DNA of 64,000 bases from Membranipora membranacea (Eukaryota > Bryozoa > Gymnolaemata > Cheilostomatida > Membraniporidae). The stretch is from positions 12,896,001-12,960,000 of the forward strand of contig OU612065.1 in assembly GCA_914767715.1 (NCBI GenBank). Reading direction: 5' to 3'. Each line of letters opens with the position of its first letter. Within the stretch, counting starts at the first letter, position 1. The position numbers were made by a program, and so were the translations under genes. Shown one piece after another: positions 37,337 through 55,167 of the stretch. The notes under the pieces are model-generated. The model had not been told where the DNA came from, did no database searches, and worked only from the letters and a program-made list of their open reading frames with translations.

Positions 37337-37807
37337 ATCGTACTCAGGGGAAGTCAGCAGGGTGGGGAAGTGACGGTCTCCGAAGATCACACGCTCTCAG
37401 CAACCCTCAAAATGAATCAATGATGAACCAGTCTCCCACTGGACAGATTATCAAAAAGATATGTAGAGATAAAACTAGATTTATTAAGATGCTCGAGTTA
37501 AATTATAAGTATTGAATTTATTTGTAATGATCCCTCATTAGAATGACGCCTGTTAAGCCAGTGTCACACACATGCTCTGAGCGTGATAGAGGCTCTAACT
37601 GCTGTGAGACAACAAAAAGAATGTGACAATAATTATACCATTTTGTGATACAGTGCATGCCTATATTCATTTAAATTTTATTGAAGGATTAGTATGATGT
37701 GACACTGGAATCCTCCAATGAGAATAGAAGAATAAGTGTGTGGGTTTGATTATTACATATGCACAACATGACTGCAGGTATATTTATAATGCTGATACCA
37801 TGGACTG

Positions 37808-38176
37808 CACCATACTGACTCTTGTGATCTGACTGGGCATGTAGATCACTGATAAACTAGGCTATCATTACCACAAAAGAGATGTCGTAAGGCTAAGTAT
37901 GCATCCTGCGTAACTTTAATTTGCGCATGTGCAAGAACAATGAGTTTAGTTTGGGTTCTGATTGCAATTTTGGTCAGAGAAAATGAGACACCCCCTGCAT
38001 GAACTGCCAATCGAATTTAGCTAATAGTGACAGTAGAAGATAACTCTTGCTGACAATTCCGCACGCTTTGGGGAGTGTGCCACTATAGCAGGTAGCCAAT
38101 CAGATGGCTTCGGAATTCCGAGACTCAATTTTGCAGAGATCAGCTCATGCCCAGAGCTGAGCATGCGCAGAATGGG
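37808..38176 (-). repeat. Dispersed repeat, copy B
   Basis: Reverse complement of 22135-22506 with scattered substitutions and small gaps; edges CATACTGACTCTTGTG and GAGCATGCGCAGAATGGG. Confidence 0.8.
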
Positions 38177-38240
38177 ACTGCACTGCTACTTGTTCCAACA
38201 CCCCCAAACTTTTGCCCCCCCCCTCCCAAGTCTGACAGCC

Positions 38241-38690
38241 TCAAATTTTGACAACCTTGTCGGCACCCCCCCCCCCCAGTTCAACAGCCTCAAAAGCCCC
38301 CATCCCAGGCAGAAAGCCCCTAGGCCGCAACTCATAAATAACCTCATTGTCTTTTGAGAGACCTTCAAACTTGGCATGGTTAAAGGTATACATGGAAGCA
38401 AGCTCCATAGGACATTTAAACACAGAGCTGGCTCTCCAGAGAAAAACTAAGATCACGGTTTTTGTTAAGTTTATTAGATTTGGTTGCGGCAAAAGTGTTG
38501 TATAGGAAGATGGATAGGGTTGACCAGACTTTATCTTCTTACATGTAGGACATGTAGTATCTTCTGGTGTCAGATTCAAAGACAGGTCCAGAACGGCAAT
38601 GAAAACTAAGGTAACAACATCTCGAAAATCCAACAATCTCTGGAAACTAAATCCTCTAGGCCTCGCAATGGCCTGGAAGTTGCCTTGCAA
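38241..38690 (-). other. Unrecognised 149-codon open frame
   Basis: The frame includes a CPTCKK motif and ends in a Gly-rich stretch produced by the C-rich run near 38270. No family is recognised, no clear splice sites were found and the composition at the end is repeat-driven. It may be chance or part of an old repeat. Confidence 0.15.
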
Positions 38691-40762
38691 TCAATAAAAC
38701 CTAGATATTTAGATTTCTATATTTAGAAGTTTGAAAAGCTATTAAAGACACCTAGTCGGCCATCTTTCCTTCCAATTGTGATGTTATGAGTTCTTCAAAT
38801 ATGTTAATATTTCAAATAAAAAGTTAAGACCTCACTCACATTATCGATCCGCAAAAGCTATAAGATTAAGATTTGGAGCCACGAATAACTGAGGGACTTC
38901 GCTAATAAATTAAATATTATATATTATTTATATATATAAAATGTGCATATTAAAATAAATACCAGTATGTTATAGGCTCGTGTGGAGCCTTCTCACATAA
39001 CGAAACTATTGCTGATTCAGAATCCACCATAATATCTGAAACATGGACTCTGATGATAACTTTTCAGGAAAATTTGCAATAAGCGTATAGAATTTGAATT
39101 TACATCTTAGATTAGGTACAGCTGGTGGTATCGCGGCATATGTTTGTGATGTTCTAAATGTTAGATGTCCGATTGGATGATTGTATGAATCATGACTGTA
39201 GTTGATCGGAGAAAAAGTTACACTGACATCTTTTTCTAGCAAGTTTTAAAGGGTTAGCCTGTTAGCCACCTGTATTTACAATGAAAGTTGAGTAATAACA
39301 AACTTGGTACGCAGATTAGTGCACAGAATGCCATTTCAGATCATCTTCTAATCCGATTGTCTTTTGTAAACATAGGATTAACGCGCTGCCATCTGAGATA
39401 ATAACTAGTAACTTGTAAAATGTCACATGGAGAATTTTGACAGTACATAATGCCTGGTCAAGATTGGTCAGTCTCAGCAATTACCAACTTATAGACACTA
39501 ATCAGGTTATTACTACAAGGTTAAATGTTTTAACAAAGAATAACCCTCAGAGTCAGAATTGTTGCAGGATAATGGCGGAAAAATATTTCATCCCATTTAT
39601 TTATCCTTCTTATACATAGTAAAAGCTGCTCCTAAAAAACTGAGGATATTTTTCAATTGTTACCAATTACCACAGACCTAGATACCGGCCTACCGTAACT
39701 TGTGATATGCGTGTCTAGCTGTTGGCACTGAATGGTGTTCCTTCCTTCTGATACTAGCAGGTGGGGAGTGGAAACAGTTAAAATAGGAAGTGGCAACAGT
39801 TGATACATCGCACACACCTGCTTTTTTCCGCAGTTGATAAATATTCAGCACTTGTATGGGTTCGGGCCCTTTGTGTTACTGTGATAGCAGGATGGATGGC
39901 AATGACACTCCTAAAATTGAGATGCCGGCGATTGTGACTCAGTTCAGCCAGGGAGTTAATGAAAACCTAGTATCAACCTTTCGCTCGCCCGGCACCTTCT
40001 CCAACCACAAAGATCTTATATATCATTTTGAGCTGCAATTATTTCTGGGTTGCAATAATCAGTACAGAATTAGTACTGCGGCTGTTTTGTAAGATCTTAG
40101 TAGGCCGACCAGCTGCTGTATGATTATAGTTGTTAATCCCAGTAATTTCTCGCTATGATGAATATGACATTTTAGGTAATAGCTATAAATATCCATTTGG
40201 GGCTGCTAATTGTCACCCACATGCATATAAAATGTAGCCTAATATTTATCATAGATGGTTATGGTTTTACCACATCATTATTCGTGGAACATGCGCTGAG
40301 CCACAGTTAATGGAATGAAGACGCCTTTCCAGAGGTTCTCATTTGTGCGCCACTTCGATACATAGGTCAGAATTAAGGCTGAAAACCTCTCAGCATCCAA
40401 ATTAATATGTTACAAATGTATATTTTACACCGAGGGTTTTTCGCGTGCGTATTTGAGGCAGATTATGTGGTACCTATATCCTATCAGCTCAACATGAGAC
40501 CGTAAGTCAACAACAAATGTAAGAAGGCCAGTGTCCCCTCTCGCTTCTGTTAACTCTGTAAGTGTTCTTCTGATGAGTAGGAAGGAATGAGAAACCAAGT
40601 GGTAATATCAAAACAAGAATTCACGGAATTCTCTTATATTTTAGGGATTGACATAAAATTATCCTCTCATTGGTGGCTTTTGAATCTTAATTATGGGAAC
40701 AGCTTGTGCATCGTCCCTGTTCTCGAAATAGTATGAGAGCTTAGAGTAGATACCCTCATGAT

Positions 40763-42028
40763 TCCCTGTCAAAATGCCATGGTCAAAATACCATTGGGAC
40801 AAAATGCCAGTGACATAATGCCATTGCCATAATGCCATGGCCATAATGCCATAGGTGATAACACCACTGCACACTATACCAATGCCAAAATACCAGTTGT
40901 ACAAAACGCCAGTGGTGTCAAAATACCAGTGGAGATAACGCCGGATTGGACATAATACCATTTGTGACAACCAAGATACCATTGCCACAGCCCACAATGC
41001 CAAAATATGTAACCATAGGAGATCAAGCCACGCTGTATTTACTTTGCTTAGTTATAATTACAGCTGTGAGTTGCTCGGTTAGAGTAGGAGGTGGTTAAGC
41101 TAGTTAGAGCAATCTCCTTCACTGTTCAAGTCTCGAAGTTTCTACCTTTGAATTTTGATGATGCCTGTGGTTTGTTGGGCCCTATGTGTACTGAAGGCTA
41201 GTGTGTGTTGCTGAATTTGCAGCCAAATATTGTGCCGCCAACTCTGCGGGATATGGCAAATTAATTGACTCTCTAGATTTGACCAACTTTAGCTCTTAGC
41301 TTGGCTTGGCCGTCGGATGGGGGGGGGCAAGAGTATGGGGGGCTCAGACTATGACTGATGCTGTTACTGGCGTCATGAAGGCTAGCATGAGTAAACATAG
41401 TGTACAAAAATCCTGTTCATGAGCAGTTTAGCATGAAAATACAATCTTTTTTAGCGCCAAGACACTGACAAAGTGACAAATTTGGTTAAACATACACAAA
41501 AATCTGAGGGAAGGCCATTTCTAGAACAGTCATAATGATTATGCAAATTCAGCAACACACACTAGCCTTCAGTACACATAGGGCCCAACAAACCACAGGC
41601 ATCATCAAAATTCAAAGGTAGAAACTTCGAGACTTGAACAGTGAAGGAGATTGCTCTAACTAGCTTAACCACCTCCTACTCTAACCGAGCAACTCACAGC
41701 TGTAATTATAACTAAGCAAAGTAAATACAGCGTGGCTTGATCTCCTTTGGTTCATATTTTGGCATTATGGCAATGGTATTTTGGGATATGGTATGTTGTC
41801 CCAAATGGTATTATGTCCAATCCGGCGTTCTATCCACTGGTATTTTGACACAACTGGTGTTTTGGCATTGGTATAGTGTGCAGTGGTGTTATCACCTATG
41901 GCATTATGGCCATGGCATTATGGCCATGGCATTATGGCCATGGCATTATGGCCATGGCATTATGGCCATGGCATTATGTCACTGGCATTTTGTCCCAATG
42001 GCATTTTGACCATGGCATTATGGCCGGG
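40763..42028. mobile_element. Foldback (hairpin) transposon-like element, 1.27 kb
   Basis: The left arm 40763-41221 and right arm 41542-42028 are inverted copies of about 460-490 bp around a 320 bp centre. The outer third of each arm is made of degenerate 14-17 bp units of the type TGGCATTATGGCCA / TGGTATTTTGNC; the inner part is unique (for example CTAACTAGCTTAACCACC). The element is bracketed by a direct repeat TACCCTCATGAT at 40751-40762 and 42029-42040, a likely target duplication. Apparent open frames within the arms are products of the short repeats. This layout is that of foldback elements. No transposase is present. Confidence 0.88.
41897..41978. repeat. 14 bp minisatellite ATGGCATTATGGCC
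   Basis: Five near-perfect copies in tandem within the right arm of the foldback element; the left arm has about two, so the array expanded or shrank after the arms formed. Confidence 0.9.
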
Positions 42029-42040
42029 TACCCTCATGAT

Positions 42041-44652
42041 CCTCATGAACCTCTAGAAGGATAGTTTATAGACCCAAGATTATAGTTTCTAATTTGATGT
42101 TGTTTATGATTGTTGCGAAAGATGTTCTACATTTCTGTGTAATTATCAACCACCATGAAAAGTTGTTTACTACCTTTGGGCTACCAAAGAGAAACATAGG
42201 ATTACAAGCATACCCATAATAAATATGCACTAGAAGGATAATCAGACAGGATGGGGGGGGGGGGCTACAAATAAACAGGTTATAAAACCACAGTCAGAGT
42301 GCGGATATACCATCAAATCAACATAGTATACTTGTTCACAAAAATGGTCAGTTTCTTGTTTCAGACTGCCCCCTCTCCTCCCCTCCCCAACCCACACTCA
42401 GTTTAGATACAGATAAATCATAATTTAAGAGCAAACCAGTGTAACAAGGACTACCACGGACTACCGCATGCCAACACATAAGGTATAAAATTGCTTACAA
42501 GTCAATTATTCTGGTGTCCGTGTACCAGTACCAGTATATCTCAAATTACGACGGAGTAGATACTAGATGCATCAAGGAAATATAACTGTTTATCAAATAT
42601 CCTTTGTATCAAAACATAGTTTGTTATAAACACAAATTCCCTTTGTACCAGGATAATGAGCAGCCTTACAACCAGTATATAACATAGTCATGATGAAAGT
42701 ATGAGGAAAAATCATCACAGCAGTCAACAGTATATGAGAACTCTAGCCAACTAAAGCACATTTTTTCAAAACATGAAAACGATATGAGGTTAATGAGATG
42801 GCTGAAATTTTATTTCGGTAACAGGCTGTTGACATCGATAAGATATGGTATGAGTTAAATCAATGAACTAAACCTAGTTCATTGGTTAAATAGACCAGCC
42901 TTGGCATATGGTCACCAGTGGGCAGCATAGCAAGGGGATGTATCACCTACTTATTGGCCTCATATTGAGTAAACCATTGAATTCATCAAAGAAATTAAAA
43001 TCATGTTTTCTCATCATTCATGGGATGCCAACAACATAGCATGCCCTCCACACAGGAAAGGAATTTTATTGTGAACCCTTATTTTAGCAGTTTTTAATTT
43101 CTTCCACAATCTAACTGGAAATTTAGGGCTTTAGTTGCTCCACTTACAATAAGAAGAAAGTGTTTTATAAGATTTTCAAACATCATTTGGCAATCGGACC
43201 AATAAAGACATCAAATACCTTGATAGATTCATTAATGAGTTATGCCGTCCCTCCAAAGGCTACCATTGCCGTGAAAACCAAATCTTCCTTTCGACTGAGC
43301 GAAATCTACCACATAAGAATCAGTGGTTAATTTTCACTTTTTATCTCTACAGCAGTTATATTGAATCCCTCCACCACCCAACAGAACAAGGCTTGACGGG
43401 ACAAGTTAATTGAGTATTACGTAAATACAGAGTGTTAAAAAAGGGTACACACACAACCAATCGCAAAAGATGATCTTGTATAGAAAAGAGTAAAACGCCA
43501 CAGACACTCCTGATGTGACAGTAACCCTCAGAGTTTGTATGATTTGCTGGACATTTAATGGATTGATAAGCGTCAGCCAAAAGCAGCGCTTGACATCATG
43601 CGTAAGTATGAGCATATTTTGAACATGTTTTATTTGGATTGTTAATCCCTCAGGCCATAACAATCCTTATTGCATCTCGTAAAAGGCTAGTAACTTCCCT
43701 CTACAGAACTTCTGTGAGACAAACTCCCATGTCAGGGACAGATTATGATATTTCCAGTGAATCTGTATCATTATATATATTGTAATCATGGTAGACGTTC
43801 TTTTATCAGTGCCAAAACTAGAACAGCTAGATACCATGATAGTTTTATAGCAACTAGTATTCGAGCCATGAATGAGCCACCATCAGTCACTTAATTTTGC
43901 TCCATCATTGATGAAAGCAACCAATAAAATGCTATCTATCTATCTTATTGAATAGAGATTATGACTTGGGTTGGTAATATCTCTAAACGTTTACTTAGAC
44001 TGTTAATAGAGGAGACAACTACAGTTCACACAGTTCTCCCGTTTATTACTGCGTAGTCAGAGAGATTGCCAATCAGGACGCCAGTGAAGAAGATGGGACC
44101 CATGGCTGTGTTGAAAATTGTAGGAACTGACCATATATTTTCCAGGAGACTTCACCAATATATCTTCCTTTTTTTCATCATTATTAACATTTTTGAGGAT
44201 TTGTGGTACGAGTGGTCAAGTTTGTCTCTTTTGGGCAAGTAGTATTTTTGTAAGGGAGCTGCCACTAACATCATTGTCGGAAAAATTTTGCAAGTGCTTA
44301 CTGGTAAATTTATAACATTTATACCCATTTTATTGTCAGGTTTATCATCTAAATTGATTCACAGTGAGACCCAATTATTGGTTGCATAAAAAAACACAAA
44401 TCAGTATGACTTTATTATAAGCTCATGTATTACGCAAACTCTGGAAACAGCAATACAATACAATGATACCAACAAATAATGAACTTCTCACAAACACAAA
44501 GAAAGAAGAGAAACCCAAAACTGCAAACCTCATTTTATTCCTCAGGAGTCTTGAATAAAAACGTCAACACATTCTGAAATAATTTAGTGCTCACAATACC
44601 TCATGTTACTTATGACTTCTCATATTGCACCTTAGAAAACTCTCAACAAGTC
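42041..44652. other. No recognised gene downstream of the carboxylesterase
   Basis: AT-rich, with a G tract near 42254. No exon is supported. The carboxylesterase 3' untranslated region occupies the right edge. Confidence 0.4.
44534..44539 (-). terminator. Candidate poly(A) signal of the carboxylesterase gene
   Basis: AATAAA on the minus strand, about 115 bp after the stop. Confidence 0.55.
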
Positions 44653-48822
<4,170 letters not shown>

Positions 48823-49106
48823 TATACAGACTATTATTCACTGAGTAACTTTACTTATTCACTACTCATCAACAAAACACAAGCTCACAGAACTTTCACA
48901 GCATTCAATGATTGTTTCAACCTTATCTTGGTTATAATCTCACAAAAATGCTGCTGTTACACATCAGATGACAACCTGAGATTGACAGGCATACAATTAT
49001 CCTATAAGAATTGTTTAGTTTCATCATGTTTGAGCAAACACTAGCAAACAAGCGATATAGTACACAATGATGGTCGCATATTATTAAACTAGGCATCGGT
49101 AACTAT

Positions 49107-49112
49107 TTTATT
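49107..49112 (-). terminator. Candidate poly(A) signal of the coiled-coil gene
   Basis: AATAAA on the minus strand, 284 bp after the stop. The same site is kept in the duplicated copy at 62268-62273. Confidence 0.5.
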
Positions 49113-49395
49113 TTTCATTCACAATTAAAAGAATCTAAACAAACAAAAAACATACAACAAAAGACGTACAACAAAAAAACATACAACAAAAACATACAAC
49201 CAAAAACATGCAAAAAAAACTTACAACACAATTTGCACCCATCAGCTATAAGCTAAGATATCATGCACCTTTTAAGGTATCCAATAATTGGAGAAACTAA
49301 TCAGATCTAATAGGGTAGAACTAGTCTGAGCCACCCCCCCCCCCCCAACAGACTCCTGCCCCCTCCCCTTTTACCCTTGATGCCTCGGCCTAGCA

Positions 49396-52300
49396 TCAAG
49401 GGTAAAACAAATCTTCATCACTAGCTATGGAAGCTTCTAGTTCTCTTTTCTTCTCAATTAGTCCCTGTAACACAATGTGAACAATTATTATGGAAAAATT
49501 AAAAAATATCAGTAAAAATAACATTCAGCAGTAATGCTGATGTAGCGAATAGAAGAATGTAAGTACAAAAGAACCTCAATAGCAGGTGTTTTCTTCTCTC
49601 TCCCTTCTGATTGATTCATCACTGTTTGGTAACAAGGAGTTGTGTCAGTACATAGCCAGACTACGGGTATTATTTCATCCTAGCAGAAACACAGTAATTG
49701 TCAGCCTCTTGGATAAAAATCAGGCCAGTCATCCTCTAAAACCATTTTAAAGTTTTATTATTTTACCTATTTACCTACTTATTGTACCTGTTTCATTAGG
49801 CGGAGAGTACCAAGTATCTGCCGCTGACGCCCAGTTGGGCGGTTGGTAACAATGGTTGGATTATAAAGGGGATCCTGAAAAAAGTAAAGCAAAATTACGA
49901 TGCTATGCTATATCAAAACAACTAGAGGAGCAAAGCTACTTGCATATGTTATATTTAAGAATAGTGGCAATTAATATGGTGGCAAAATATCACAATATTC
50001 AATTTGATGTGTTTTTCTTTGTAACATCTTTTCATAAAGAATAGGACAATAACAACGTCAAGCAAGTGAAATGTAAATGTTAAAGCCGTACGTACATTTG
50101 CATGACTGTCGTATCTGGCGTGATGACGTGAAACATCTCTATTATTGTGAGCAGGCTGCCTACTCTGATAGTAAGCCTCTCTAGCCAAAGAACTCTGTGT
50201 GGCCTCTCGTGACATGGGGCGTTGCTCATGAGCATGAGATGGGCTCAGAGCTTCATCCGATCGGGCAAAGCTGTAACCTCTGACAGGGCTATTTCTGGAA
50301 TGTTCAGGAACTGGAGAATCATACCCTAAGGAGATAAAAAAATTCGCCAAATGTAAGAACACATGTGCCCATACACTATACAGCATTAAACTTCAACTTC
50401 ATACCACCTCATTATAGACGCCCAAAATATCAATGTGTCATATCAATACACGAATGAACTCACATGGAAGTAAAACACTTTATGTATCATGATGTTCGAA
50501 AATAATTCAATTTAGTGTATAATATTATCCTGAGCAGACATTACTTTTAATTCATTTCATTTAGTAAAGCGTAATATCTATCAACCAAGCACATACAGTA
50601 AAACTTATTCTGCCAACTAATTATTATTTCTGTGCATATGTGTATATATCTTTCTTTTTTTGCATATGAGGTCAAAAAGATGTTATTTTCGTTTGTTATA
50701 ACACACTTATTTCATGAAAATCTCAATAAAAACAGATTCAAAAAATTATTGCAAACATTATATACCTGATGCTCTCTGGTGTGCTCGATTGGACATAGTT
50801 GGAGGTCTGTGTGACTTTTGGGATGCCCCTCCTCTCCTCGGTGATGCCTCACTTAATCTAAGATAAAATATGAATTATTCATACAATATGCTGTCAGTGT
50901 TGTAGAACTCTATACCAAGCTTGCATGGAGTAGCCCCCTCTCTGATTAAAAGAGGATTACTCCGATTGTAGCTCTTTGCGTTGTATCCTGTCAGGTCATA
51001 ATTCTATTCATTTGGTGTTCCTCCACATTATTCAACCCTATGAAAGAACGATGAACCTAAGCCTAAACCATGATAACCCTCTGTAGAAAAATGAAGGTTC
51101 TGGACTGATGAGCCTCCCACTGACCTTGAGATTCTCTGTTGAGTGTTTGTTAATCTTGGAGACACTCTCTCATCGAGTTTGTGCCTTGGGGACTTGGCTC
51201 TGCGGGAGCACTCAGCACGACCCTCACTTGCTCTCGTGAACCTACTACTATCACGAACGTGCCTCTTATTGGCTTCAACCTTCATAAGAAAATAATCAAT
51301 GAAAAGCTCCAACTTCCAATATACTGAAGTAACACTGTTTCACTATTTTGCTCAATTTTCATACTCAAAGTTTTAGAGTAGTAGTAGTGGTAGTAGCCAT
51401 GTGTAATCCAACTTAAAAGGAATTTTTTTAGCAGTGTATAATATGATAGACCATTTCAAAATCATAAAATTAAAAAGCGAAGTCATGAAATTTCTCAGTG
51501 CCAAAAAATTTCTCAGTGCATTTATTAGTTGAATGATTAATTTAAGAAACTGATGAGTGGTTCACCATTTTGTGGTCCTTATTTAGTGCAAAGATTTGCC
51601 TCAAAAGAATAATTTGAGATTATTGAACATCACAATAGCTTTCTCACCGCAACTTTAGGATTACACCCGGTGGAGGTCTGTAAAAACAGTCACATCAAAC
51701 ATGAAAAACTGCAGACCACAGGTGTAGGGTAAGAATTGTTTTGAACGTTAGCAATGATGAGCAAATTGCCAGAGTTGGTATTTAAAATTCCAAAGTAAAA
51801 GTCACCAATGAACACGTTCAAATACTCACAATGGTATATCACATAAACAACTAACATTGATCTATAAGACTAGAACAGAATTCATCAAAACAATAAAGCA
51901 TTGCTCTTTACCTGCTTTAGAAGAAGCTCTGTCCTGGCCTGTTTACGTTCTTCTTTCTCATCTTGCTCATAGTTCAGATCACGCTTAGACTGGGAAGTGA
52001 ACTTCTTTCCTCCATTATTCTTATACCCCCAGGGCTTCGCTTCTGATACAGGGTTTTGGGCTTTAGGTCTCACTGCCTTCTTTAATTTGGGATCCACCTG
52101 GAAGTACCAAGAGAAGAAACTGGTGTAATTCAGGAAACCTGTCATTATCTACTAGAATTCATTGCAGTGTAGGGTGAAATCACAAATGAATGTGAGAATG
52201 GACATTATTTAATTTCTTCAAGATCCCATATTTTCACATTACTACCTTGTTTGTCTGTGTCCCCGCTACAACTGTTCTTTTCTTTCTCTGATGTGGAACA

Positions 52301-55106
52301 GGAGTATCAGTCTGTACACTGGACTCTCTCACCAGTCTATATCTCTCCCTTTCATATCTATCACCTTCTCTTGGTGACCTACGAGATGTGCGACCTGACA
52401 TAATATAGAGTAAAAATTGAACAACAGAACAATCTAGGGTAATCTGACTTATGTTGAGGAGAGGTGTCAATTTCACAATTACAACCATTAAGACGATGCA
52501 TCAAGTAGCATCGACAAAATATGATACCAAACGAAAATTACAAACGTGAGGATGGCCAAAGTATTATTTTCATCTATGAGAAAATCAGATAACGAAGTTA
52601 TAATTTACCCAGAGAAGTATAGAAAACCGTTCTATTGTTCAATTATGTTTATGAATACGTGTACACTTACCAGTTCTTGTTGCGTTGTGATGATGGAAGC
52701 CATCACCGCGCGGAGAGAGCTCAAAACCACGTACAGGGGTATGCTCGACCGTCCTACTCTTAGCACGAGAGTGCATCACTCTGGGCGACGGTATTTCAGT
52801 GTAGTGGGATGTGTGAGGCTCATCTTTTGGTGGTGGTAGTATATCATTTAGTTGGGAGCCAAATTTTTCTGCAACAGGAAATTTATGGTACAATGGAATC
52901 TAGTGTAACTAAACAATATGTAAGACATTTTCACCTCAATCAGAATGGAAAAAATTGAGACAAATCAACAAAATTTACATGCTTGTATGGATCTATAAGT
53001 TAATAACTAGAGAGAACAACCAAGTCTTGCTCACCTTCATAAGAAGCTTTTAGATGTGAAACGTCGTGGCCCGCAGCCAGTAATTTCTGTAGTTTCTTTC
53101 GAGCTTTCAAGAGCTCAGCTTCCAGCTTCGCTTTTTTCATCGCCTCGGCAACAATATTGGCTCTGTTGAGCCCTTCAGCCTGTAATATCAAACCCTATTT
53201 GCTTATTCCATTGCATTAGAGCTGTTTGGTTACCCCATACTGAAAGCCCTTTGCAGACATAACATACGCAACCTGGGTAGAGTGAACTTAAGAATGGGAG
53301 ACACATGGTGGCAGCTTTGGTGTATGTGAATCCAATGTAAAAACTTTTTAGAGAGATTGTTGAAACGCAATTGTACAGCAAGCAGCTAACACAGCAAAAG
53401 AGTAGTGAAATGAAATGAAATTATGGTGCACTTCAAAAGCCTTGTCATGCGGCTCGCTGGTGATTTAAAACTTCAGCAGGTTGCATGACAAGGCTAACAT
53501 AAGATCAGATTTCAAGGATAAGGACAGCTAAATCAGCTTGGTAAACTCATAGTGAGGGTTCATGCTGGAAGTTCAGTTTGAGGGTTGACAGGGCAATTGC
53601 TTCTCATAGATAATCCAAATCGGGCCGGTTTAATTTGCTTTCTTATCGTTAATTTACCTGTTTATCCTGAGGAACCTTGACAGAGGAACAATTATATATA
53701 TACATTCAAATATGAGCGCAATATTTTTACTCATTATCTTATCTCATTCTCATGTAAATCGTAAATCTATAACTAAATACAAAACTGATCGATTTAAACA
53801 AAGCCACGCGTTATATTTCCTCCATGATAACATTGCACTGTTTTACTTCATCATAATCTGACTGATTTTCTGACCTCTCTTTTTCTGGCTCTCTCTCTTG
53901 CAGAATCTCTGCGAATCATTTCATCATCTCTAAGCGCCCTAAATTGCGCTTCTTCTTCTGCCTGCTCTCGGTGGTGTCTGAGAAGCTCTTCAGCTCTTTG
54001 TCTCTCCTTTTCTTCAACCTGATACCTAATATACTCCTTGATATATACAAAAACATTTTCTGTGAATCTTGTATTAGCTAAGCAACAGATACATCTATAT
54101 TTGAGATTAAACTCCGAAATTCCAAATCATATTGTAGACAGCAACTCAACAAGAAGGTGTACCGATATATGAACTTATGTAAAGAACGGATTGGGATTAA
54201 TTCTGAGATATTCTTATTATACCACATGAGTGAATCCAATTAATCATTCAGTCTTTTGAGATAAAGCTCAAGGTAAGATGTTTCGCTGTATTACATATAT
54301 GTGTAATATGACCTGACAATCTGGGACCAAAACACGTCTAGTAGTGATTTGAATATTTATTTTAGGTTATTAATACCTGATGTTCCTTCTCCCTCCGTTG
54401 TTGGTTCTCTCTTTCCCGGATGGTCTGAGGGTCAAGATTGACCAGTTGTCCGCGTACGTGACTCCTGGATAGATAAGAAATTCAATGTCCTAACATTATA
54501 TTAACCTAAGAACCTAAGAACCTAAGAACCTAAGAACCTAAGAACCTAAGAACCTAAGAACTACAGCTGACATCAACAGTTAACTGAATAACTCATTATG
54601 GTGATAATTTTTCCTACTCACTAACTAACCTCTCGAAAATGCTGGTGCACCAATGATTTGGAATGCTTCTCAGTGGTCTTACTTGATCTGATTTGAATGG
54701 AAATACCATATTTATAAATTCTGGTGTTTTCCGTCGATTAAACATTTTATACTAGCTAAACTTTGATACGGAGAAATCAAAGTGAGGGAGGCTTCAGTTA
54801 ATAAAGAAAAGGAATATGTGAATGACATCCCCAGAAATGTGATGCCATGACTTCACGAGCTTTCAATGCTCAACCCCTAATTTCAATAGAATTATTATTT
54901 TACAAATCTTCAGTTGGACTATAATTTCTGCCATCTATTAAATCTTAGACTCATGCTATTTTCAGAGCCAATTTAATTTTTTTGTCTGATCTGATATATA
55001 GCTTAACATTAGAGATGAGCTTTAACACTAGAGATGATGAGCTGTTGCTGAAAATAAATGTTTTATTATTATTATTATCGTTTTCATTATTATCATTATT
55101 ATTACC

Positions 55107-55167
<61 letters not shown>

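Larger units (their letters stand above)
37337..40750. other. No recognised gene upstream of SLC34
   Basis: Contains the dispersed repeat copy B, C-rich runs at 38214-38223 and 38268-38278, and an unexplained 149-codon minus-strand open frame (38241-38690). The SLC34 promoter should lie near 37340. Confidence 0.4.

Noticed and set aside
40659-42064. Several 60-110-codon open frames rich in Trp, His and Met
   Set aside because: They come from translating the TGGCATTATGGCCA-type repeats of the foldback element arms.
49138-49230. A-rich repeats of ACATACAACAAAA type
   Set aside because: Degenerate simple sequence downstream of the coiled-coil gene; no further structure seen.
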